A DNA stretch of 64,000 nucleotides from an uncultured Lachnospiraceae bacterium (GTDB lineage Bacteria > Bacillota > Clostridia > Lachnospirales > Lachnospiraceae): positions 1-64,000 of the forward strand of contig CAMEOT010000004.1 of assembly GCA_945929965.1 (NCBI GenBank), given 5' to 3'. The number at the start of each line of letters is the position of its first letter. Positions within the stretch are counted from its first letter, which is position 1. Shown here piece by piece: positions 46,378-55,448 of this stretch. The position numbers were made by a program, and so were the translations under genes. The notes under the pieces were generated by a model that saw only the letters and a program-made list of their open reading frames with translations, had not been told where the DNA came from and made no database searches.

Positions 46378-49056
46378 TTATGCCAGCTGCTCTAAGCGCT
46401 TTGTCACCTGTTCCATCATCTGCTCATATTTTGCCAGCTTTTCCTTTTCCTCTGCGATCTTCGCTTCGGGAGCCTTGGACAGGAATCTTTCGTTGGACAG
46501 CATTCCCTTAGAACGAGCCAGCTCGCCTTCCAGCCTCTTCTGCTCCTTCTTCAGGCGCTCGATCTCCTGTGCAATGTCTACCAGCTCCGCAAACGGGATG
46601 TACAGGGTTGCACCGGGGATCACTACGGATACCGCGTCATCTGCGATACCGGTCTTGTCTGCCTGGATCATGATCTCATTGGCATAAGCAAGGCTTGCGA
46701 AGAACAGCTTACCCTCTTCAAAGATCCTGCGGATCTCGTCATTTTCGCTGACTACGTATACACTTGCCTTACGGCTGGGTGCCACGTTCATCTCGGTACG
46801 GATGTTACGGATACCGCGAACGGCTTCCTTAATCGTTTCGATGGCCTTCTCCTCTGCGGGGAATGCACGATCCTCGCTGTACTCCGGCCACTTACTGATC
46901 ATGATGGACTCTTCTTCATTCTGAATGGTACAGAAGATTTCCTCGGTGATGAACGGCATGTAAGGATGTAACAGCTTCAGGGCATCGATCAGGACGGTTT
47001 TTAATGTCCACAGTGCCGCATTCTGGCTGACTGCATCGTCGGTGCTGTACAGACGGGGTTTTACCATCTCAATGTACCAGTCACAGAATTCATCCCAGAT
47101 AAAGTCATATACCTTCTGTACGGCAATACCCAGTTCGAAGTGATCCATGTTGTCGGTCACATCTTTTACCAGAGTATTTAACTTGGACAGGATCCACTTA
47201 TCTACGGGCTGTAAATCTGCTGCCGCAGGGGTGGTGATATCTTTTCCGGTCTTCTCCAGTGCCTGCTCCATGTTCATCATGATGAAACGGGAAGCATTCC
47301 ATACCTTGTTGGCGAAGTTACGGCTGTTCTCTACTCTCTCATAATAGAAACGCATATCGTTGCCCGGTGCGTTGCCGGTGATCAGAGTCAGACGCAGTGC
47401 ATCGGCACCGTACTGGCTGATGATCTCTAAGGGATCGATACCGTTGCCCAGAGACTTGGACATCTTACGTCCCTGACTGTCACGTACCAGTCCGTGGAAC
47501 AGTACAGTCTTGAAAGGCTTCTCTCCCATCTGCTCATATCCGGAGAAGATCATACGGATAACCCAGAAGAAGATGATATCATAACCGGTTACCAGGACAT
47601 CGGTAGGATAAAAATACTTCAGATCCTCGGTCTGCTCCGGCCATCCCAGGGTCTCAAAAGGCCACAGTGCAGAGGAGAACCAGGTATCCAGGGTATCGGG
47701 ATCCTGTGTAAAGTGGGTGCAGCCGCACTTGGGACATACCTTCGGCATCTCCTTGGCTACGACTACTTCACCGCAGTCATCGCAGTAATATGCGGGAATC
47801 CTGTGTCCCCACCACAGCTGACGGCTGATACACCAGTCGCGGATGTTGTCCGTCCAGTTGAAGTAGTTCTTCTCCATACGTTCGGGGATCAGCTTGATCT
47901 CACCATTTTTTACAGCTTCTCTTGCGGGTTTGATCAGCTCATCCATCTTAACGAACCACTGGTCTTTTACCATGGGCTCGATGGTGGTCTTACAACGGTC
48001 ATGGGTACCTACGTTGTGTACATGATCTTCGATCTTTACTAACAGGCCCATCTGATCCAGTTCTTCCACGATGGCTTTTCTTGCTTCGTAACGGTCCATG
48101 CCCTCGAACTTGCCGCCGTTTTTATTGATGGTGGCATCATCGTTCAGGATATTGATCACGGGCAGATTATGACGCTTACCAACCTCAAAGTCATTGGGGT
48201 CATGAGCCGGAGTGATCTTAACGACACCGGTACCGAACTCTCTGTCTACATAAGCATCCTCAACGATAGGAATGACACGGTTTACGATAGGAAGCAGTAC
48301 CTTTCTGCCATGCAGATGGGTGTAACGCTCGTCATCGGGATGGATGGCTACTGCGGTATCACCTAACATGGTCTCGGGACGGGTAGTGGCAAAGGTCAGA
48401 AACTCTGTGGTGCTGGGAGTTCCATCCTCGTTCATCAGCGGATACTTGATGTGCCAGAAATGTCCTGCCTGCTCCTGATATTCTACCTCTGCATCGGAGA
48501 TGGAGGTATTACATACGGGACACCAGTTAACGATACGGGCACCCTTGTAGATATAGCCTTTTTCGTGCATCTTCACGAATACTTCGGTGACTGCCTTGTT
48601 ACAGCCCTCATCCATGGTGAAACGCTCTCTGTCCCAGTCGCAGGAAGAACCCAGCTTTTTCAGCTGTTCGATAATACGTCCGCCGTATTCCTTCTTCCAC
48701 TCCCAGGCTCTCTCTAAGAACTTTTCACGCCCCAGATCGTGTTTGTCGATGCCTTCTTCCTTCAGCTTCTGGATGATCTTGACCTCGGTAGCGATACTTG
48801 CATGGTCGGTGCCGGGCTGCCACAGTGCATTGTAGCCCTGCATTCTCTTATAACGGATCAGGATATCCTGCATGGTGTTGTCCAGTGCATGACCCATGTG
48901 GAGCTGTCCGGTGATATTTGGGGGCGGGATCACGATAGTGAAGGGAGTCTTACTGTGATCTACCTCCGCATGAAAATACTTTTTGTCAAGCCACTTCTGA
49001 TACAGTCTGTCTTCTATGCCGTTTGGGTCATAGGTCTTGGCTAATTCTTTGCTCAT
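46378..49056 (-). CDS. valS: Valyl-tRNA synthetase
   Basis: An 892-residue class Ia synthetase. The HIGH-type motif is [17 protein letters not shown], the KMSKS motif [11 protein letters not shown], and the C-terminal coiled arm (about 820-890) that grips tRNA is present. The start at 49056 follows AAGGAGGACAAA; the upstream open frame to 49149 runs through the T-box. Expression is controlled by the T-box at 49075-49370. Confidence 0.98.
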   Translation of the reverse strand: MSKELAKTYDPNGIEDRLYQKWLDKKYFHAEVDHSKTPFTIVIPPPNITGQLHMGHALDNTMQDILIRYKRMQGYNALWQPGTDHASIATEVKIIQKLKEEGIDKHDLGREKFLERAWEWKKEYGGRIIEQLKKLGSSCDWDRERFTMDEGCNKAVTEVFVKMHEKGYIYKGARIVNWCPVCNTSISDAEVEYQEQAGHFWHIKYPLMNEDGTPSTTEFLTFATTRPETMLGDTAVAIHPDDERYTHLHGRKVLLPIVNRVIPIVEDAYVDREFGTGVVKITPAHDPNDFEVGKRHNLPVINILNDDATINKNGGKFEGMDRYEARKAIVEELDQMGLLVKIEDHVHNVGTHDRCKTTIEPMVKDQWFVKMDELIKPAREAVKNGEIKLIPERMEKNYFNWTDNIRDWCISRQLWWGHRIPAYYCDDCGEVVVAKEMPKVCPKCGCTHFTQDPDTLDTWFSSALWPFETLGWPEQTEDLKYFYPTDVLVTGYDIIFFWVIRMIFSGYEQMGEKPFKTVLFHGLVRDSQGRKMSKSLGNGIDPLEIISQYGADALRLTLITGNAPGNDMRFYYERVENSRNFANKVWNASRFIMMNMEQALEKTGKDITTPAAADLQPVDKWILSKLNTLVKDVTDNMDHFELGIAVQKVYDFIWDEFCDWYIEMVKPRLYSTDDAVSQNAALWTLKTVLIDALKLLHPYMPFITEEIFCTIQNEEESIMISKWPEYSEDRAFPAEEKAIETIKEAVRGIRNIRTEMNVAPSRKASVYVVSENDEIRRIFEEGKLFFASLAYANEIMIQADKTGIADDAVSVVIPGATLYIPFAELVDIAQEIERLKKEQKRLEGELARSKGMLSNERFLSKAPEAKIAEEKEKLAKYEQMMEQVTKRLEQLA

Positions 49057-49074
49057 TTTGTCCTCCTTAAATTT

Positions 49075-49370
49075 TCCTGAAACTAAAGAAGCCCTCTGCC
49101 GACTCTCGTCAGCAAAGGGCGTCAGTAACGCGGTACCACCTTTGTTCACAGCTTGCGCTGCCTCGCGACTTCTTACAAAGTCCTATCCGGTAACGGGGAT
49201 AACTCGTGAAAACTTACGCCCGGAATATCCGGTCTCGGCTCTCCGGCTTGGAAGCTACCTTCCACATTCCTGTCTTGAAGCAGCCTTCCAGCGCATACAT
49301 GCAGCCGCTCTCTCTGGTAAGGGGATATGTGTACTCCTCTTCGTCATTGCCTTTTGATCTGTAAAACTAC
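49075..49370 (-). promoter_or_regulatory. T-box riboswitch of valS
   Basis: On the minus strand the T-box sequence AAAGGTGGTACCGCG is at about 49129-49143, pairing with uncharged tRNA ends. Stem I starts near AGAGGAGTACAC and holds the AGAGAG and GCTGG elements. The candidate specifier GTA (valine) is in GGAAGGTAGCTTCC. The competing terminator is GCCCTTTGC/GGCAGAGGGC at 49089-49120 followed by TTCTTT. Uncharged tRNA-Val should permit read-through into valS. Confidence 0.95.
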
Positions 49371-49378
49371 TAATAAAA

Positions 49379-49408
49379 AATATAGTACAGAAATTCCGAC
49401 TTTGTCAA
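49379..49408 (-). promoter_or_regulatory. Promoter of the valS T-box transcript
   Basis: TTGACA (49403-49408) and TATATT (49379-49384) on the minus strand, 18 bp apart, directly upstream of Stem I. Confidence 0.75.
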
Positions 49409-49581
49409 GGAAATCTTGTTTTCCTGCAGAATATATGGTTTTTTATGTGTAAACTGGCATGGTAAAAAAAACACATTCTGGCTCTTTTAAGCAAGCCACT
49501 TTTTCTATACACTGAATCCTAACATATCCCACCGAGCAAATGGGAATTATGAAAAAGAAACCAAAAGAGGAGATCATCATT

Positions 49582-50538
49582 ATGGAAAAGAAAAAAACAT
49601 ACGGCGTATTGATCGTGGGAGCCATTCTCCTGATCCTGGGAATCGTCCTGGCAGTCATTACCCACAATAACAGTTATCAAGAGTCCGTCGCTTATGGCAG
49701 CCAGTTAAGTGATGTCAAGGCACAGCTGGAAGAAGTAGAAGCTTCCATTGAGGCAGTCACCGGCGGCACAGCAGACGGTGATCTGGATGCCCTGAATGCG
49801 CAGAAGGATGAATTGGCTGCTTCGAAGTCCACTCTGTCCGACCAGAAGCTGTCCGCAGAGCGCCCTTACTCCTACAGCCTGGTTCTGGTATTCTTCGCTA
49901 TTTTGCTGACGGTCAAGGGATTGTATAATGCGATTGCAGGCGTTCCTTCCACAGAAAAAAAGGTGGATGTAACCAAACTGGCTCAGGCAGGATTATTGGC
50001 GGCTCTTTGCTACATCGGCTTTGCTTTTTTGAAATTTGACATTCCCGTTCCCGGCAGTCTGGAAAAAACCGCAGTGCACTTCGGCAATGTTTTCTGTGTA
50101 CTGGCTGCTCTGCTTCTGGGTGGTTACTGGGGTGGACTTGCCGGTGCCGTGGGTATGACCATCGCTGACCTGACTACTGCTTATATAACCAGTGCTCCCA
50201 AGACTTTCCTATTAAAACTGTGCATCGGCCTGATCGTAGGTCTGGTAGCTCACAAGATTTTCCACCTGAGTGCTGAGCATCCGAAAAAATATGTGGCTCG
50301 TGTCGCTATTTTAGCTTCTGTCTGCGGTATGGCATTCAATATTGTAGCCGATCCTTTGGTAGGGTACTTCTATAAGACATATTTGTTAGGGGTGCCTCAG
50401 GATATTTCCAAGGCATTGGCAAAGATTGCAACCGGTGTTACTGCCTTTAATGCTGTCTGGGCAGTTGTTCTGGCAACCGTCCTTTATCTGGCACTTCGTC
50501 CGGCACTGAAGAAAGCAGGATTATTCCATGAAATGTAA
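49582..50538 (+). CDS. ECF transporter S component, probably for vitamin B6
   Basis: A 318-residue membrane protein. The first helix (about 8-28) is followed by an extracytoplasmic coiled coil (about 35-95) and another helix, an unusual add-on. The S-component core of about six helices spans 135-315, with HFGNVFCVLAALLLGGYWGGLAGAVG typical of the family. Being coupled to a pyridoxal kinase gene strongly suggests pyridoxine or a related vitamer as substrate (PdxU2-like). The start at 49582 follows AGAGGAGA; an upstream ATG at 49540 lacks a ribosome site. Confidence 0.85.
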   Translation: MEKKKTYGVLIVGAILLILGIVLAVITHNNSYQESVAYGSQLSDVKAQLEEVEASIEAVTGGTADGDLDALNAQKDELAASKSTLSDQKLSAERPYSYSLVLVFFAILLTVKGLYNAIAGVPSTEKKVDVTKLAQAGLLAALCYIGFAFLKFDIPVPGSLEKTAVHFGNVFCVLAALLLGGYWGGLAGAVGMTIADLTTAYITSAPKTFLLKLCIGLIVGLVAHKIFHLSAEHPKKYVARVAILASVCGMAFNIVADPLVGYFYKTYLLGVPQDISKALAKIATGVTAFNAVWAVVLATVLYLALRPALKKAGLFHEM

Positions 50539-51439
50539 TGCTAACAATTGTAATACTACTGCTCATAAAGGTGGGGATTTCGTTCCCCGCCTTGCTATGA
50601 TCAACGATATTGCCGGTTTCGGGCGCTGCTCCACCACTGTGTCCCTGCCCGTGATCAGCGTAATGAAGGTACAGGTATGCCCTGTGCCTACTTCTGTTTT
50701 ATCGAACCATTTGGGATTTCCTCTCTGCCATTTTGGTGACTACACCTCTCATATGCGAGATTATATAAAAGTATGGAACGAACTGGGGCTTACCTTCGAT
50801 GGGTTATACTGTGGATTCTTAGGAAATGAAGAGCAGATCGACATTGTACGGGAATTCGTGGAAATGTTCCGGCCGCCCCTGTTTCTGTTGGATCCGGTCA
50901 TGGGAGACCACGGCAGGGCCTACTCCTCCATCACAGAGACGCATGTTCAGAAGATGAAGGCTCTGCTGCCTCTTGCGGATATTATCACGCCGAATATCAC
51001 GGAAGCCTGCCTGCTGACCGGCACTCCCTGGAAGGATGGGGAATGGACGATGCAGGAGCTGTCCGGATTGTGTGAACGGCTGGCTAATATCTGCCAGCAG
51101 GAGTCTGTTACATCCGGCGAAGCCTCCACGGGCACTACTGCCAATGGTGCCTCCATCGTTATCACCGGCATCCGCCAGGGCGATTCTCTGGTGAACTTCC
51201 TGTGGGATGACGGCGTCTATACCACTGTTTCCACCCCCATTGCCGGAGCCTCCCGCCCCGGCACCGGAGACATCTTCGCCTCCATTCTCGCCGCCGATGC
51301 CGTCCGTGGGGAGACTCTGCTAACCTCCGTGCAGAAGGCAGCGAACTTCGTAGGTCTGTGCATCGCCGGAAGCGAAAAGGCGGGAACACCCGTGCAGGAG
51401 GGCGTAGTGTTTGAAAAGTATCTGGCGGCGTTGTTGTAA
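50528..51439 (+). CDS. pdxY: Pyridoxal/pyridoxamine kinase
   Basis: A 303-residue ribokinase-like enzyme that phosphorylates B6 vitamers, trapping them after import. NDIAGFGRCSTTVSLPVISV opens the fold, DPVMGDHGRAYS and ITPNITEACLLTG follow, and the anion hole GTGD is in RPGTGDIFASILAAD. The start overlaps the transporter gene by 11 nt. The first 20 residues are not conserved, so a later start is possible. The gene pair forms an import-and-trap unit for vitamin B6. Confidence 0.9.
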   Translation: MKCNANNCNTTAHKGGDFVPRLAMINDIAGFGRCSTTVSLPVISVMKVQVCPVPTSVLSNHLGFPLCHFGDYTSHMRDYIKVWNELGLTFDGLYCGFLGNEEQIDIVREFVEMFRPPLFLLDPVMGDHGRAYSSITETHVQKMKALLPLADIITPNITEACLLTGTPWKDGEWTMQELSGLCERLANICQQESVTSGEASTGTTANGASIVITGIRQGDSLVNFLWDDGVYTTVSTPIAGASRPGTGDIFASILAADAVRGETLLTSVQKAANFVGLCIAGSEKAGTPVQEGVVFEKYLAALL

Positions 51440-51452
51440 AAAAATGTTAAAA

Positions 51453-52427
51453 TTACTTAAACTCCACCACAACGCTGCCCATAGCACATTCCAGCTCCAT
51501 ATTTTTAGAAGCGTTGTTGTTGATCTGTTTCTCCTGTGCCAAACCGTTGTAGCTGTCATCACCGACTTTCAGTTCACCCATGCCGCAGCTTAAGTCGTAG
51601 TTGAAATCTGTCTGCGCTCCTGCCAGTGTCAGTTTCAGTTCTCCCATGGAGCACTCTCCGTCCAATCGTTCGGTCACATCTCCGTTCAGACGAACGGATC
51701 CCATTCCTACGGAAACCTCTGCCACGCGACTGCTCAGTTCTTCTACTGTCATCTGACCGGCACCACAGTCTAACTCTGCCTGATCAGCCTCCAGTTTCTC
51801 AAACGTCATCTTGCCGGCACCCACATTGGCTTCCAGCGCCCCCGTCTGCAATTCCTCTACGCTGAGGCTTCCGGCTCCCAGATCCAAAGAGGTATTTTCA
51901 AAATAATATCCCTCCGGCACATACAGGCAGATGGAACCGCCCAGATTACCCTCACTGTTGTTGCTTGCTTTTGAGGTTCCGCAGATCTCCATCGTACCGC
52001 CTTCCACATACCCCTGGAACTTCCGCATTCCGTCGGCTTCTACCCGGAAGCAGTTGTCCTCCGACACCCGAATCTTCATGACACAGCCACCGGCCTGCAC
52101 CTGTAGATCCGTGATGCCCTGGCTGTCATCCCCCAGAACATAAAGCTCTATCTTTCCCGACTTTACTTCATAATCTGAGTCATAATCCACCTTGTCCTCC
52201 AGATCATAGTGCACATCGCCCATATTTTCCCCGATCTGCTCCGTCACACCGTCACTCCAGTCATCTACCTTTTCTTCGGAGATTCTTCCCAGGGTAACCG
52301 CTGACAGGATCTCCCCCGGCGAAAAATGCGTGGAGCCATTCCCCAGGCTTCCGCTCACCCCCAGGATCAGTCCCAATAATATTAATATCAACGCTGTGAT
52401 GGCACAGCCCTTCATAAATTTTCTCAT
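51453..52427 (-). CDS. DUF4097 beta-strand repeat protein
   Basis: A 324-residue membrane-anchored protein with one N-terminal helix (about residues 8-28). From about residue 115 it has short repeating strands such as DLGAGSLSVEEL, NVGAGKMTFEKL, DCGAGQMTVEEL and SMGELKLTL, which form a beta-solenoid. Proteins of this type accompany PadR and DUF1700 genes and may act at the envelope as sensors. Its start overlaps the DUF1700 gene by 4 nt. Confidence 0.88.
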   Translation of the reverse strand: MRKFMKGCAITALILILLGLILGVSGSLGNGSTHFSPGEILSAVTLGRISEEKVDDWSDGVTEQIGENMGDVHYDLEDKVDYDSDYEVKSGKIELYVLGDDSQGITDLQVQAGGCVMKIRVSEDNCFRVEADGMRKFQGYVEGGTMEICGTSKASNNSEGNLGGSICLYVPEGYYFENTSLDLGAGSLSVEELQTGALEANVGAGKMTFEKLEADQAELDCGAGQMTVEELSSRVAEVSVGMGSVRLNGDVTERLDGECSMGELKLTLAGAQTDFNYDLSCGMGELKVGDDSYNGLAQEKQINNNASKNMELECAMGSVVVEFK

Positions 52428-53155
52428 GCTTCTGCTTTACCTCTTTTCTGGAATAATCCTCCGATCCAACAACAGATCGCCGGTGTGGCGATTCCCGCCA
52501 TGGCCACGGTCAGCATCAGGAACAGAAGTCCGATACCTCCGCAGATCAGTCCGGCACCGATCAGACACATTCCCACAAAGGGATGTGTAAACATACTGAT
52601 GATCCCTACTGCCACCAGTGCGATCAGAAGCAATATCAGTGCTGCTGCCGTTGCCCCGAAACCGATGATCAGTCCGAACCATCCGGCGATCAGCCCTGCT
52701 GCCACGCCGATACCGGCGGAAGCTGCTCCCAGGATCACCGGGGATGCCAAAATACATAAAATTACGATCAGCACGATCATACCGGTGGACATTCCTTCAT
52801 TTTTCTGTGGAGATACCACCTGTGCCTGTGCAGTTTTCGGCGTATCACTCTGCCGGTTACGTTGTTCTCCATTACCATTTTCTGTCTGCGGATCTGCCGG
52901 ATAAGTGATCACTGCCCGGCTGTCGGCTCCTGCTCTCTGGTAGCTGTTCTCTCCGTACCCGTTCCACAGAATATCTTTTTTAATATTCTCCGCCACCTTC
53001 GCAGGATTCCCCAGTGCCTCAATAACATTCTGTTCATTCTCCGGTCCCGCATCGTTAAAATATTCATTATAATATTGTAACGCTTCTTCCCGCTCTGTAG
53101 CGGAAATATTTTGCAGCAGGCTCTCCAGCTGCCTCATATACTCCGTTCTGTTCAT
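52424..53155 (-). CDS. DUF1700 family membrane protein
   Basis: A 243-residue protein. The N-terminal 70 residues have the conserved YMRQLESLLQNISATEREEA and YYNEYFNDAGPENEQ pattern, a helical regulatory part. After a linker with charged residues, several Gly/Ala-rich membrane segments make up the C-terminal half. Middle gene of the PadR cassette; it overlaps the downstream DUF4097 gene by 4 nt. Confidence 0.88.
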   Translation of the reverse strand: MNRTEYMRQLESLLQNISATEREEALQYYNEYFNDAGPENEQNVIEALGNPAKVAENIKKDILWNGYGENSYQRAGADSRAVITYPADPQTENGNGEQRNRQSDTPKTAQAQVVSPQKNEGMSTGMIVLIVILCILASPVILGAASAGIGVAAGLIAGWFGLIIGFGATAAALILLLIALVAVGIISMFTHPFVGMCLIGAGLICGGIGLLFLMLTVAMAGIATPAICCWIGGLFQKRGKAEA

Positions 53156-53182
53156 CCTACTTTTTCTCCCATCTGTGCATCT

Positions 53183-53518
53183 TTATGCCTCTGACCTCTT
53201 CATCGGTCTTCCCTCAAACAGTCCTGTGATCTTCCCGCTGTAGCTTCGCCACTCGCTTTCATATAAATGAAGCTGTGCCCAGCCCCTGCTGGTGACCTTG
53301 TAATAGCGTCTCGTCCTGCCGCTGCATTCCCTGTCATAGACCTCCAGGCATTCGTCCTTCTGTAGTCTCCGAAGCACGGGATACAGGGTGGATTCCGACA
53401 GTTCGATCACCTGCCGGACCTCCTGGGTGATCTTGTACCCATAGGTTCCTTCCGGTTCCCGGGCGACCACCGCCAGCACGATAGCATCCAGCAGAGCTGC
53501 TCCTGTATTAAAAAGCAT
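53183..53518 (-). CDS. PadR-family transcriptional regulator
   Basis: A 111-residue winged-helix repressor. LDAIVLAVVAREPEGTYGYKI and LSESTLYPVLRRLQKDECLEV are typical of PadR recognition helices, with RTRRYYKVTSRG for the wing. GAGGAGCG precedes the ATG. It leads the operon with DUF1700 and DUF4097. The perfect 20-bp palindrome 47 bp upstream is the probable operator, giving self-control. Confidence 0.93.
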   Translation of the reverse strand: MLFNTGAALLDAIVLAVVAREPEGTYGYKITQEVRQVIELSESTLYPVLRRLQKDECLEVYDRECSGRTRRYYKVTSRGWAQLHLYESEWRSYSGKITGLFEGRPMKRSEA

Positions 53519-53564
53519 CCTATCGCTCCTCTCTGAAATTTGCGGCTATCCGGCTTTCCTTACA

Positions 53565-53618
53565 ATATTATATGCCGTATAGTATTGCTCTGTGGCTATA
53601 CTATACGGCATATAATAT
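53565..53618. promoter_or_regulatory. Perfect 20-bp inverted repeat, likely PadR operator
   Basis: ATATTATATGCCGTATAGTA (53565-53584) and its exact reverse complement (53599-53618) are separated by 14 bp. TATAAT hexamers lie in both arms, so -10-like boxes occur on both strands. It is upstream of padR on the minus strand and downstream of the plsY-like gene. Confidence 0.8.
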
Positions 53619-53650
53619 CATGCGTCAATATAGAGAAACCGTAAGAAATT

Positions 53651-54271
53651 CTAAAGACTTTCCAAAGATTCCGTCGACTCCTCCAGAAGCTCCTGACGGA
53701 TACTGTTTTTATGGATCACAATGGCAGAGATCAGAAGTGCTCCCCCAAATACCTGCCGTGGTATTCTCTGTATCATCAGCAGGACCGCTGCTCCCACGGC
53801 AAAACAAATGTAAGTGATACGGGTTCTTTTGGTGTGCGGTCTGATCAGAAGGGCAGAACCCAACAAATACAATATGATCAGCAACAGCAGCAGTTCCGGC
53901 TGTACCGGTGCCAGTCCGATCAACACGCCGAAGGATACCGCAATGGCTTTGCCTCCATTTCCATGATAAAACAGGGAATAGGCGTGCCCCAGTACCGGTG
54001 CCGTCATGATAAGCGGGAACCAGCTGTCTGTCACAAGCCCCCTGCCAACTGCCACGTATACCGGCAGTGCTCCCTTTAACAGATCTCCCAGCAGGCACAG
54101 GATCCCGACAGGCACTCCTGCGTATTTCATGGCATTGGCAGTCCCCGGATTGTGATCGTTGCTGACCTCAGTGACATCAATTCCTTTGATCCACTTCGGC
54201 AATGTCCTGCCGAACAATATACTTCCGCATAACAATCCGAAGACTGTCATTCCCAGTTCATGTATGATCAT
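53651..54271 (-). CDS. Diverged PlsY-like glycerol-3-phosphate acyltransferase
   Basis: A 206-residue membrane protein with about five or six helices. GSILFGRTLPKWIKG, NDHNPGTANAMKYAG, LGDLLKGALPV and HAYSLFYHGNGGKAI align with the PlsY motifs, but the usual GSGNxGATN is changed to NPGTANAMK, so substrate or activity may differ. PlsY makes lysophosphatidate from acyl-phosphate. AGGAGAGACAG precedes the ATG. It directly follows the glycosyltransferase gene, suggesting a lipid pathway pair. Confidence 0.8.
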   Translation of the reverse strand: MIIHELGMTVFGLLCGSILFGRTLPKWIKGIDVTEVSNDHNPGTANAMKYAGVPVGILCLLGDLLKGALPVYVAVGRGLVTDSWFPLIMTAPVLGHAYSLFYHGNGGKAIAVSFGVLIGLAPVQPELLLLLIILYLLGSALLIRPHTKRTRITYICFAVGAAVLLMIQRIPRQVFGGALLISAIVIHKNSIRQELLEESTESLESL

Positions 54272-54303
54272 CTGTCTCTCCTGTCTGTCGTTTTCCTCTG
54301 TGT

Positions 54304-55434
54304 CTAAGCTTCCTCTTGTGCTGCTTCCTTTTGTCCGCAAATGAATTCACAGACTGCATCTGCTGCGTAAGGCTTTCCGTATTTTTCCTGACACTTCCGC
54401 ATTTCGGCCTGTGCCTCCGGATCTCGCAGAAGCTTTAGTCCCTTTTGTATCACGGCATCTTCCGTATCTCCTGATACAGACATCCCATGTTGTGTGAAAA
54501 AAGCAACATTACGATCCTCACATCCGGGGATCGGCTTAGTGTGTACCAATGCAACCTTCGCTGCCACCGCTTCCGTAGAAGTCAGTCCACCCGGTTTGGT
54601 GAACAGAATATCCGCCGCTGCCATGTAGAGATGCGCTTCCGGGGTAAAATCCAGTACATGCACCCGCTCTGTATCGGCATAGGTATCCCGGAGTGTCTTC
54701 TTCAGCTCTTCATTGGTTCCCCCCAGGATATACAAATGAGTATCCTCGCCGGTCTGCTCCACCAGCTTCGCCGTCATGCTTTCCACACGACCGTACCCCA
54801 TGCTGCCCGTCATCATAAGGATACAGGATTTATCTACCGGAATCCCCAGCTGCCCTCGCGCTTCTCTTTTTCCCGGAAGCTGCAGGAACCTCTCCGATAC
54901 CGGAATTCCCGTGGGAACCAGCTTCTCCGCAGGGATGCCGCGTTTGATGAACTCCGTCGCCAGTTCCTCATGCGGGATAAAATAGTAATCCACCTTTGTC
55001 TCCTCGGTAAAAGGGATACAGGTATAATCCGTGGCAATAAAATAAGTCTGTACGTCCAGCTTATGCTGTCGCAGCAGCCAGGTCATTGCCTCCGCCGGGA
55101 ACAGATGTGGCATTACCACCGTATCATATCCGTTCTCTGTGATATAGCTGCACAACTTATCCGCATACAAAGCGTTGGCAAAATACACCGGTGACTTTAA
55201 TCTGGCAGACGAAATGGCCCTGCCTACCCGGTACGCTCCGGCGAACACCTTTTTCGCCCGGACCGTGCTCCAGATGTAGATCCGGCGTCCGTAAGCGCTG
55301 GCCTTGTCCGAAGCAAAATTAAGTACATCCGCCAGTTCACAGGGAATGCCCCGTTTTTCAAACTGTTCTTTCACCGCTTTTGCAGCGGAATTATGTCCCT
55401 CACCGGTTCCGGTGGATAAGATCAGTACCTTCAT
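54304..55434 (-). CDS. MGDG-synthase/UgtP-like glycosyltransferase
   Basis: A 376-residue GT28-type enzyme. It opens with VLILSTGTGEGHNSAAKAV, the N-terminal signature of diacylglycerol glycosyltransferases. TGSMGYGRVESMTAKLVEQ begins the C-terminal lobe, and FTKPGGLTSTEAVAAKVALV holds the nucleotide-sugar site. It probably transfers a hexose to diacylglycerol to make a glycolipid, perhaps the anchor for lipoteichoic acid. It lies 14 bp downstream of the GH13 gene. Confidence 0.88.
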   Translation of the reverse strand: MKVLILSTGTGEGHNSAAKAVKEQFEKRGIPCELADVLNFASDKASAYGRRIYIWSTVRAKKVFAGAYRVGRAISSARLKSPVYFANALYADKLCSYITENGYDTVVMPHLFPAEAMTWLLRQHKLDVQTYFIATDYTCIPFTEETKVDYYFIPHEELATEFIKRGIPAEKLVPTGIPVSERFLQLPGKREARGQLGIPVDKSCILMMTGSMGYGRVESMTAKLVEQTGEDTHLYILGGTNEELKKTLRDTYADTERVHVLDFTPEAHLYMAAADILFTKPGGLTSTEAVAAKVALVHTKPIPGCEDRNVAFFTQHGMSVSGDTEDAVIQKGLKLLRDPEAQAEMRKCQEKYGKPYAADAVCEFICGQKEAAQEEA

Positions 55435-55448
55435 AAATAAATTCTCCG

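Noticed and set aside
53572..53817. A short plus-strand frame starting inside the PadR palindrome
   Set aside because: It is antisense to the end of the plsY-like gene, lacks a ribosome site and starts in the operator.
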